This document shows positions 25,501-33,735 of a stretch of DNA of 64,000 nucleotides, one piece after another. The DNA comes from Polymyxa betae (taxonomy: Eukaryota > Endomyxa > Phytomyxea > Plasmodiophorida > Plasmodiophoridae). Both the position numbers and the translations under genes were made by a program. The DNA lies in contig RBZT01000729.1 in assembly GCA_003693705.1 (NCBI GenBank), positions 1-64,000 on the forward strand, read 5' to 3'. Within the stretch, counting starts at the first letter, position 1, and the number at the start of each line of letters is the position of its first letter. The notes below the pieces were generated by a model. That model was not told the origin of the DNA, did not search any database, and saw nothing but the letters and a program-made list of their open reading frames with translations.

Positions 25501-25914
25501 TATCTGATCCATGGCATTACCGCTGCAACATTGGTTTCGTTATCAGCCTGCCTTCTCAAACATCAAGATGTGCTGAAGAATTATTTATACCTTTTTGTTC
25601 GCGATGATTTGCTGTCTTGGCATGCCACCAAAAAGACGGTACAAACGGATTCTGCCCAGCGAGCCCTCGAGTATGACGTTCGCTTGCAAATTTCCTCGAA
25701 TACTTTACAGGTTTGACCGGTGCCACTGCTTTGCATTCTTGCTTATCACTGTGAACAGATTCTTCGAGGCATTCAATCTTTTATGGCGACTTCAAAATCA
25801 GAAGGAGAAGAAGGTCATGAACCAATCAATGCTAAGGTAGCCCAACTGATCGAGCAAGCCATGTCCGAAGACAATCTCAGTAATCAGCTGCCTACATGGC
25901 ATCCTTGGTTCTAA
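10516..25914 (+). CDS. TRA1: TRRAP/Tra1, PIKK-like pseudokinase scaffold of SAGA/NuA4
   Basis: Very large gene, over 3,000 residues, cut by dozens of mostly 45-60 bp introns. Tra1/TRRAP binds transcription activators and recruits histone acetyltransferase complexes. ATG at 10516 gives MEILDNASDRASLFFAAP; introns 10571-10620 and 10791-10822 lead into ETIRRLRDSIDSVI and QLPVKPELRDHVESIYNAL, matching the Tra1 N-terminal HEAT repeats. Further matches in order: ARVKTLSFLVFILRVCPDR, LRPLAASILIDLVSNLR, TMLFGLKTVVWSIKN, TVPARLSSLLPFIPNLIEI, AARVLGGLAGRSRHF. The FAT region spans roughly 20-24 kb. The kinase-like C-terminus has YRRLSLLGTDGVTYHFLVQ, MMQLYTIINRLMSRYKETRRR and FRLTPNIS, and ends at WHPWF (FATC). 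Catalytic loop and DFG residues are not recognisable, as in all Tra1 proteins. Five introns hold telomere-like motifs. The ends are firm, individual exon borders approximate. Confidence 0.94.
13331..13350. repeat. telomere-like TTTAGGG motif in a TRA1 intron
   Basis: TTAGGGTTTAGGGTTCTAAT lies inside the 98-bp intron 13272-13369. It holds two TTTAGGG-type units in sense orientation to the gene. Confidence 0.8.
19426..19438. repeat. telomere-like GGGTTTAGGGTTT in a TRA1 intron
   Basis: Found in the intron running from about 19290 to 19468. A further TTAGGGTTT stands in the next-but-one intron (19909-19957), and AACCCTAATACCCTAC in the intron 20741-20791. Confidence 0.75.
21609..21654 (+). repeat. 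46-bp TRA1 intron, over half telomere-like
   Basis: The junction joins WYNIAQ to SDITKSALALQQF in frame. Of the 46 intronic bases, 25 (21614-21638) are a run of CCCC-AAA-CCCTAAA-CCCTAA-CCC type, the strongest interstitial telomere-like tract of the window. The motif here is in the C-rich orientation, opposite to the introns at 13.3 and 19.4 kb. Confidence 0.85.
22577..22587 (+). repeat. run of 11 G in a TRA1 intron
   Basis: An eleven-base G run inside the intron from 22553 to about 22616 (QIPS joined to TDDRMWTLLTLSK). The only long homopolymer of G in the window. It may be real or a consensus error. Confidence 0.7.
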
Positions 25915-25968
25915 TTATTTATTTGATAAATCACTGTCAATATGTATCTCTATAAATCATTTAATCAA

Positions 25969-26305
25969 ATGGTTATAGATGTTGTGAGTGCATTTCAACG
26001 AAGTAATGTGTTCGATCTGGCACTCCATATATCTGTCCATTCTTTTCCCGGACCTCTCTTAGCTGTAGAGAAAGGGGCTGGTGAGTAGTCTGACCTCAGC
26101 CCGAAGCGATGACGAGAATTCGTCCTTCTTGGATGATGACGAGGAACAGAAGATGATCTCTGCCCTTCTTCATCCCGTCCAGATTCATAAACAGCAATTA
26201 GCTCCTATATTATCGTTTTGGAAGCCATTTTTATGTAATTACAACTGTTTCGATACCTTCAAGGACCGACCACCAGGTGCTGCGACACCATTAGATATCG
26301 AATGA
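25969..26305 (+). CDS. doubtful small protein overlapping the B-box gene
   Basis: An ATG at 25969 opens a frame (MVIDVVSAFQRSNVFDLAL). It meets GGTGAGTAG at about 26078, and from about 26097 a second frame continues with RSDDENSSFLDDDEEQKM and ends at 26305. Joining them directly would need a 19-bp intron (GTGAGTAGTCTGACCTCAG), much shorter than any intron confirmed here, so the structure is doubtful. The last 67 bases lie antisense to the C-terminus of the B-box gene. No family was recognised. It may be the TRA1 3' UTR plus chance frames. Confidence 0.2.
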
Positions 26306-28405
26306 GCTAAACTTTGTGCAACAGAATATATTGAGCTAACAGATCCTGTAGGGCTTGAAGGTCTTGCATGAGCGATATCCGAATCAAGATCTCGCAGTAA
26401 GTCATCCCGAATTAACTTCTCCTTCTTAAAAACGTCATCGTCCCAAGCGTTGATTGCCTTAGGCTTCTCTATTTCTGTATCTTCATTGTCTGCCTTGAAA
26501 TAAGGTTTCGCCACAACTGAAAGAGAACCTTCAACTGCAATGTCCGGGTGTACAGATTTGCTGCGGTTAGTGCCCTGGAGTGGTAATTAGTCATATAATT
26601 ACCAGATATAACAGTTGCCACCGTATGATTGGAAGAATGATGAAGTTCACCTCTGTATCGTACATGACGCGACCAGGCTTCTAAGAACTGTATTGCACGT
26701 CAATTTTCCCTCCTCTGCGAATTTGTTCTGTGGCAGTACCTCAACAGGATCAAGTTCCGTCTGCTGTGTTTTTAAGAAATCCTCCAGCCAGTTGATTTTC
26801 AGCATTTGTTGGTTCAAGTCCACATTCTCTGCAAGAATAATGCTGATCTAACAACACGGTTAAGTCAACGCGAGTTAAGGAGTCCCTGTACCTTCTTGTC
26901 TGTCATCTGCTTTAACGTGTTGATAGCTGCTTCAGCTTTTCTTAAAATTTCTGCCTCTACTTCTTTAGCGTTCAAGTTTACAGCCTGAAGCCTCTTATTA
27001 AGTTTGTCTTTGCGTTCGATTATGGACGCCTGGGTTGAGTTTGAAATCATGGATTTGCCGTCAAGTTCAGAGCAATGAAACCTTTCTTTCAAGTAGGAAA
27101 GGGTCGTCTTTACTTGAAGCCATAATTGCTAGCTCATAAGCTTCTTTAATGACAGTTAGCTTGTGAGTGCTTGCTTCGCCAGAACAATGGCTTCCGACCA
27201 TTTTGCAGCTGATACAAACCGGTACCTGTAGGACTTTAAACTATTTCAAGCATCGAATGAATACGCAAACCTGGCATAAATGGCAGTAATATGTGAGCAT
27301 CTGTTCAGGATGATGACTGCACTTTCCGAAAGTAGTTATCGGTTTCTGGAAACAGTTTAGTTTTTCTTTTAACACATTCACTGATGGAGATATTACTTCA
27401 GCAATCGGGATTCTTTTATGCTTCGTTAGAAGTCGATTTCCTCCATGCATGGATCTGTCGCAGTGCTCACAGAGACTATTTTACAAAATCAGAGAATCGC
27501 CAAGAAATAAATCTCGGGCGCACCTGGCATTATCAGCCTGGCAATAGACAACCGCCCGCGATGATTCACAAGCATTGCAAAGTTCAGTCTATGACGTTGA
27601 TATAAGAACGACCTCAACAGATTGACCCATTTTACATTTCTGCCTTTTGATTGCTTGATTTCGCAAGATACAAAGTAAGTTGGAAGTATCAAATCAGAGT
27701 CTTTTAGCAGAAATTTCTGTTGATAAACGGATTCGGCAGTTGGCAGCTCTAAAACAATCAGCAAATCATGGTATGAGACAAGCTGTGATACCTTGTTCGG
27801 ACTTTGTATTAATCTTATCTGGATGAAGATAGATACAATCGTATCCATCGGGAACTACAAGTTCCGAATCGTGATGTGCAGCCTCATGTGCATCCATGAC
27901 ATAGGGAACCCCGATTGCCACCTGCCCATATGAAATTAAGCAGTGACATTTTGTATAGTTGATCGCAGAACCTGACAGAGGATAAATTGCTTCACATTTG
28001 AGTTGGTATAGTGTGGCAGATCGATCGAGCCATGATTGAACACAAAACCTTCATTCCCAATAGCAAACCCTTGATTAACCACACTGGATAATGAATTCTT
28101 TCCATCAAGATCGTCGACATTGACCCAGCATTCAATTACACAAAGTCCCCTGGTGCGCTTCTGGAACCGAAGATTCAAATGTGGATTGCTGACAGCCTTA
28201 ATATCCTCAATCTCTGCCCGATTGGCTGTTCCATGCAGGCACATTTGCAGAATGTATTCGACTCTAGCACGCTCCTAATATCATTAACAACCATAATCAA
28301 TCCGGCCACGAAAACCGCCACCTCACTATCAGCCGGTAGACCAGCTTGCTTGGCGAGATCGGTGGCGACCTCGCGATGACCGTGAGAGCCTTGTAATGAC
28401 TCCAT
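26239..28405 (-). CDS. double B-box zinc-finger protein with possible ADP-ribosyltransferase-like N-terminus
   Basis: ATG at 28405 (MESLQGSHGHREVATDLAK). A 47-bp intron joins LPADSE to ERARVEYILQMCLHGTANRAE. The N-terminal half contains VVNQGFAIGNEGFVFNHG, FILCQVAIGVPYVMDAHEA, VPDGYDCIYLHPDK and KDSDLILPTYFVSCEI, an order that recalls PARP-type ADP-ribosyltransferase folds (weak, inferred). Two zinc fingers follow. The first is CONSTANS-like, C-x2-C-x8-C-x2-D-x4-C-x2-C (CNACESSRAVVYCQADNAS, then LCEHCDRSMHGGNR), spliced from two exons near 27520. The second is TRIM-like (CSHHPEQMLTYYCHLCQ, then VPVCISCKMVGSHCSGEAS and THKL). A coiled-coil region and an acidic, helical C-terminus (AINAWDDDVFKKEKLIRDD) end at 26239. 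B-boxes mediate protein-protein contacts in regulators and ubiquitin ligases; no RING is visible. Function unknown. Confidence 0.72.
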
Positions 28406-28475
28406 TCTGACCGAATTTGAAGATGGTGAAATGAATGGAACTTTAACTGGCTGTGATGACTATGAGACCAAAAGG

Positions 28476-28484
28476 AAACCCTAA
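28476..28484. promoter_or_regulatory. telo-box-like AAACCCTAA upstream of the B-box gene
   Basis: Same 9-mer, strand orientation and 71-bp distance to the ATG (28405) as the motif before the Rab escort gene. Confidence 0.35.
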
Positions 28485-28676
28485 TGTGTTACCATACTGC
28501 AGTACAGATTCTATAAGAGGTAACCTTTATCACCATGACAATTTCATGGTATGAGGTGCTATAAGAATGGCAGGCTTTCAAACAATTGTATGCACTTTGG
28601 GTAAACAATAATATTAATATACTTTATGATTTAGATACGCAGAGCCGTCGTTTCATAATCGCTGCTAGCGATTGGT

Positions 28677-30014
28677 TCATAATGACTGACCTCTGTTTAC
28701 TGAGGCCCAGCTTTTAACACTGACGGAAAGAGCCAATGGGCATTGAGCTCGAACACACTTGATTCTGGCCATCTCTTCTAACTCAAGACTGTTCGTAATT
28801 ACAGTTAGAATGAGTTTGGTTAGTGGAGCTTGTATAGCCATTAAGACTTCAGAGGAGCCATTCCTTTGCCTGCAGATTCCTGGCGCGACGACTCGGAAGA
28901 AATCCTGGATGGTTTTTCGTGCTAAACCCCGCCTGCGGAAACACCGACGAACGTAGATTCCATTCAGCATAGCATATACTCCATAATTAGCATCCATCCG
29001 TACAGAATACGTACAGAATCCAGCTGCTGCGGTGCCATTCCATATTATTCTGGCACAGCCGTCCAGCTCTTCAACTTGTAAGGATCGTCGGCATTCCTCG
29101 AACTCTAGACGATTTTCCTTAATCGTTAGAGCGGATTCGATTTGTTCCTCAGAAGGTTGGAGCGGCGTCGGCAAGTTCGGTGAAGGATTATTGCATTCAT
29201 TTTCTTGATTGCTCCTATCGTCATCTACTACCTGCTGTTTATCCAACTTCTTGGCATTCTGTTGCCGTTCGCATTCTTGGGCGAAGTCGTCGTACGGCTT
29301 CAAAATTCTGAACAGAACAGCCAATGTGATTCGTGTTAATGTCAAACCAGAATCAACTTCAGTGACTGTTTCTGTCCTCTTTGGATCTCGCATCAGAAAC
29401 CACGACACAGGTCGCCACTGTCGTTGTACGTACAATGCTGTCAGCAATCCAGCATGTTCGAAGGTCATTCCATCGCCGTATTTAGGTTTGGCTTGCAGAC
29501 CCAATTGCCTTCCAGGGCAGTCTAAGTTCCCGCAATGCATGGCTGGAAGGAGCCATTCGGGCGTGGCAGAAATAACAAAGACCGGATAGACATGTGCATC
29601 AGATAAAAGCGTCGGAGGTGGTTGAGTAAGATGGTCACAGCACCAGCATTTTACTGGATCGTTGTTCATCCTTTCATCCTGCAACTTGAACAATTCCTGT
29701 TCACTTAGCCGATCGGCCATCCGCTCCAGGACTGCAGTCTGGATCTTCCCGATCACTTTAGGTGACAGAATCTCTTTCAACTCAACAACATCTGGACGGA
29801 TGGCATCGGCTAGTCGAAGCACATCGCTATCAACAACGGGTAAAGGACTACTGACAGAGTGTTCTTCGACAAATGACACAGAACTGGCATCATGCGATTG
29901 CACAAGAGACCCATTTTCATCGTCCTGGTACGAGCTTTGAGATTCAAGTTCACCCGTTGTGTTTGGCTTATTCCTGGTTGACCTCGTTATCGGTCCTGAT
30001 GCTTGCAGCATCAT
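28677..30014 (-). CDS. single-exon GNAT/FAM169-like protein
   Basis: An uninterrupted frame of 445 residues, unusual among intron-rich neighbours. ATG at 30014 (MMLQASGPITRSTRN). The N-terminal part is serine- and acid-rich. The middle holds paired cysteines (KCWCCDHLTQ; HCGNLDCPGRQLGL). The C-terminal third resembles an acetyltransferase fold: YGVYAMLNGIYVRRCFRRRG with the Arg-rich RRRGLA loop where GNAT enzymes hold acetyl-CoA, then KTIQDFFRVV. FAM169-type proteins have this layout, but the similarity is weak and no catalytic residue can be named. A probable nuclear role is inference from composition. Confidence 0.6.
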   Translation of the reverse strand: MMLQASGPITRSTRNKPNTTGELESQSSYQDDENGSLVQSHDASSVSFVEEHSVSSPLPVVDSDVLRLADAIRPDVVELKEILSPKVIGKIQTAVLERMADRLSEQELFKLQDERMNNDPVKCWCCDHLTQPPPTLLSDAHVYPVFVISATPEWLLPAMHCGNLDCPGRQLGLQAKPKYGDGMTFEHAGLLTALYVQRQWRPVSWFLMRDPKRTETVTEVDSGLTLTRITLAVLFRILKPYDDFAQECERQQNAKKLDKQQVVDDDRSNQENECNNPSPNLPTPLQPSEEQIESALTIKENRLEFEECRRSLQVEELDGCARIIWNGTAAAGFCTYSVRMDANYGVYAMLNGIYVRRCFRRRGLARKTIQDFFRVVAPGICRQRNGSSEVLMAIQAPLTKLILTVITNSLELEEMARIKCVRAQCPLALSVSVKSWASVNRGQSL

Positions 30015-30518
30015 TGCGATGCAGAAGAACAACACTGAGAAGGCTGGACATGCAGGAAACGTTAAAGTAGCGCGACCTCGTCAAAAGTGGGAAGAAAAGA
30101 AGAAAAACGGATTGAATAAAGAGGCCACGCTAGTTCAGAACAAATCAATGAAAGCAAGATGATTTCAACCGACGTCTTCAATTCTGGTGCTAATCTGATA
30201 TTGGCTATCTTGTATTAGTGTTAACAGCCAAACAGTGGATAATGCTTATCATCAATCACGTTGAATGCAACACTTGAGCAGCGTGCCATTTCGACCCTGG
30301 TACTGGTCGGATATTTCAAATCTTGCTGTGCGTATTCGAACAGGTCGGTAATGAAGGTCGCAGGTTTTGGCTGCTTCTGATATGACTCTTAGTAGCAGCT
30401 ATTCCTCCGCGCTTCCAGCATTTCGTAGCTCGAGCTTTAAGCGCACTGCGGACTCTGGCCTTTACTGATTCCTTTCTCTGCAAATCTCATATCCAGACGA
30501 CTGGCGAGACTGGCATTC
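30015..30518. other. intergenic, divergent promoter region
   Basis: About 500 bp between the starts of two divergent genes. A plus-strand frame from 30018 encodes 48 lysine- and asparagine-rich residues (MQKNNTEKAGHAGNVKVAR), which may be chance. Nothing else seen. Confidence 0.4.
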
Positions 30519-31931
30519 ATGGATTATCACGATCGCCATCGTCATCGTCGGAGATATGATGATGACGAGCAACTTAATGGGCGACGACACCATGATGATT
30601 CACACCGGCGACGACGAAGTATTGAACGTGCAACGGCCATTGCCTTTTGTTAAAATCTCGCTCAGGGTCACATAGAAAACGCTCAGAAACTGTGTCGTCT
30701 TCGTCTGAATCGGATGAGGACCAAAAGGGGTTAATTGAGTTCAAAAAGGGCGAGAAAATCGACGACCGTTGTAAGAAAACCTTTGTAATTGAAGTACTTC
30801 GCTATAACTTATTTAGACGAGATCGTTCGTGTCGCTGGTCAAGGTACATTTGGGACAGTCCTTGAATGCCTTGATCATAAGCATGGAATGAGGAGGGTGG
30901 CCGTGAAAGCAGTTCGATCTGTAGAAAGGTATCTGGACGCTGCGGGCATTGAGATTGAGATTCTGCAAAAAATAGCTGAGAAAGATATCGACGGTTCGAG
31001 CCTATGTGTGCGGCTGTTATCTTGGTTTTCAGCCCGACATCATCGGCGGGAGCACATGTTTCTTGTATTCGAATACCTTGGCAGAGATCTGTATACATTC
31101 ATGAAACGAAATCGACATCAAGGCTTCTCTATCCAAAATGTTCGATCTTTCGCATTTCAACTGCTTAAAGCAGTTTCGTTCTGCCATTCACTCAAACTGT
31201 GTCATACTGATTTAAAGGTAATGGTACATCTACAAAGGAACCTCGAACTGATACTGAAACTTCTTTTGCAGCCTGAAAACATTCTTTTATGCTCTAACGA
31301 TTATACGGTATGCCCCGGATCTGGCTATCGATCGCCTGTTTCGACAGCCATTCGTTTGATCGATTTTGGAGGTGCTACGTTTGAACACGAAAGACACTCT
31401 CGTACCATTGCTACAAGACAATATCGGACACCAGAAGTGATATTTGGCTTACCCTGGTCTTATCCTTCCGATATCTGGTCTTTAGGCTGCATATTTGCAG
31501 AATTGATTTCTGGAAGCTTACTGTTCAATACGCACGAAGATTTGGAGCATCTTGCCTTAATGCAACACGTTCTTGGTAAAGAATTCCCCAAAGCGATGGT
31601 CAGTCGAGCATTAGAACGGTTTCGAGCTGGAAACCATTCTGCTGAGCAAGCATCACGGCAAAGGGGATCAAGGCGCGGACGATCAGACGAATCCGTTGCT
31701 ATAGACCTATTAAGTATGTCCAGATTGCAATTACGGTGGCCAGAAAGCGCTTCAAGTACTGAGAGCATAAAACATGTCACTTCCTATCCTGTTCTGGATG
31801 AGATTGTGCCTTATCCTCTACTTGCTGATCTTATCAGGAAAATGTTGCAGTTTGACCCAACTGAACGTCTTACGGCCAGGGAAGCTCTGCAGCATCCATT
31901 CTTCACTGTGATTGATATGTCAAGCAGTTAA
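30519..31931 (+). CDS. CLK: CLK/LAMMER dual-specificity protein kinase
   Basis: CLK kinases phosphorylate SR splicing factors in the nucleus. Four exons, with introns 30628-30665, 30771-30816 and 31218-31271, give 424 residues. The N-terminus is rich in Arg, His, Asp and Ser (MDYHDRHRHRRRYDDDEQ; RSETVSSSSESDEDQKG). The kinase domain has the glycine loop RVAGQGTFGTV, VAVKAV, the catalytic loop CHTDLKPENILL, IDFGGATFEHE (DFG), the activation segment TIATRQYRTPEVIFG and the substrate-lobe signature EHLALMQHVLG, the local version of the EHLAMMERILG 'LAMMER' motif. The third intron interrupts the catalytic loop exactly between DLK and PEN. A 50-residue Ser/Arg-rich insert separates the LAMMER motif from the last helices. 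All catalytic residues are present. Confidence 0.93.
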
Positions 31932-32010
31932 TATAAATATATATCAATCCAGTGCGACTGTTTTCAAATGTAAATGAACCGATAACATTTAGCAGCAATC
32001 CATCAAGCAA

Positions 32011-32464
32011 TCAATTTTCTCGCCATAATTCTTTGACGGTGTTAATGAGGCCCGGTCCAGTTGTTGAAAGCTTTATCAGGCCCAAAGCTGAAACTCCACA
32101 AACTGCAAACCATGCTGCATTGGCCAGTGTCTGCCCTGCACGCGGAACATAGTCTTCGATAACGCTTTTCCCAGCAAATGCAGAATGAACCGGCATGGAG
32201 ACCGCTAATGCCAAATCAACAGGAACACTAAGAATGGATGGATTCACAGCAACAGCGACTGGAACCAGAACCGCCAATGCAGTACTAGAATGATGCAGAA
32301 TTTTAGGGGAGCTCAACGCCGACGCTGATGGAAAATCATCACATTGCCGATTACAGACTTTGCCTAAGCTTACCCTTTGACAGGATCGAAGCAGGAGCCG
32401 TTGTGCTGCTTGAGGCGAATCGGGCGGAGAACCTCAAAGCAACCTGACGGCTGTTGGATAACAT
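32011..32464 (-). CDS. SDHD: succinate dehydrogenase membrane anchor subunit D (CybS)
   Basis: Membrane anchor of respiratory complex II in the inner mitochondrial membrane. Two exons (32464-32374 and 32324-32011, intron of 49 bp) give 134 residues. The N-terminus MLSNSRQVALRFSARFASSS is a typical mitochondrial presequence. The mature part has HHSSTALAVLVPVAVAV, FPVDLA-like VPVDLALAVSMPVHSAFAG with the haem-ligand-region histidine, IEDYVPRAGQTL with the conserved DY motif, and a third hydrophobic segment. Length and order fit SDHD. It is convergent with the CLK gene, whose stop lies 80 bp away. Confidence 0.87.
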
Positions 32465-32768
32465 GGCGAGGCAATGCCAGATAGAATCTCCTTTAAACCA
32501 CAACGAGATGAAAGCAGACCGACAAACGAAGTGGGTCCAGCACCGTGTGTTACGCTACGGCAGTGACCATCTTAACTCACTGCTCTGCGTCTACAAGACT
32601 TGTTTTGAAGCAATTTTATTGAAGTCATTCTAACAGTACGAAATCAATAAGACCTCTTCGAGCATAAAATTAGATATCTGAAGCGATCCGAAGACACTCT
32701 AATCAACGCTTAACATATCAATATGTGTTGTTCCGTAAAATTCAGTCGAAAAATGAAAGAGCGATGTT

Positions 32769-33340
32769 TTAGTTGGCACTAGTTTTCGGAAGATTGGGCC
32801 TAAGACCCTTGCCAGTGTGGTAGACAAAGTGTGAGCTTGACGCCTGCTTGCCAGGATTCAGTGCAAATACTCGATTTGTACGCTTCAAAGCGGTTAATAT
32901 TTTTTTCAGTTTTTGCCCCGAAGTTACAGAACAAAGCGGAGAGTGGGGATTTTCTTGCTGTTTCTGTTTGACAACCTCCATAAGCTTTGGAAACGTCACT
33001 GGAGCACTCTCGTTGACGACCTTATGATGATTTGTAATCACTTTCTTGATTCTAAAGAAATCACCCGGCATACCTTCAATAAAGCTTTACAAGCCGTCTC
33101 TGGACGTTCCTTGTTATATCGCTGTTGGCGACGTTCACGACAGGTCAGACCGACGTGAACCGAAACGGATTCGGCATCAACTGTAGCGGCAGTGAATAAC
33201 GACCTTAGTCGAATTGCTCGAGTAATGACAGCGCTGATCATTGCCAAATAACCAGATAAAGAGATTAGGCGGTCACTTGAAATGCCCGCAACTTTTGTAG
33301 ACTTTGTTGCAACTGCAGTTTTTGGACATTTTGGCAGCTG
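32769..33340 (-). CDS. unrecognised basic protein
   Basis: Two minus-strand frames overlap at 33038-33071 and must be joined by an intron I could not place. The first (about 33340-33040) contains VAGISSDRLISLSGYLAMIS and AVITRAIRLRSLFTAATVD, an alpha-helical stretch faintly like a histone fold. The second (33071-32769) has KKVITNHHKVVNESAPVTFP, KLMEVVKQKQQENPHSP and ends in a basic tail (GKGLRPNLPKTSAN). Both are basic with regular helices, so they are probably coding. The start codon is not identified: the long frame lacks an in-frame ATG at its head. No function is proposed. The 300 bp between this gene and SDHD hold no clear feature. Confidence 0.4.
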
Positions 33341-33735
33341 ATGAAATGAATTCAAAACGTCGACTTTGATTTCGGGATGTGATCATTTTAAATCTAAAGA
33401 GGCAGGGCTGTATTGCAGCAGAAGTTCGGTTGGCTGCGCTAGGAATTGCTTTGATTTATTGAGATTGAAAGAGTTTGCATTCTGCCCACATTACCAAAGG
33501 GTATGTTAAAAGCTAATACAATGGTCTGTTTCGTTTCCTGCATTTCTACCAGTTCTCTGTGATCGAAGATTCCATTTTCAATCTCAAGTGGCATGCGAAT
33601 ATGATCTATATAAATCGGCTTCTCTGATATTCACGATCAGATTCTAACTGCGATATTATCAAACGACACGATTCCTTTGATTCGTTCTGAATCTGTCATC
33701 AAATTCATTTTTAATCTTGACTGATATCGACCATT

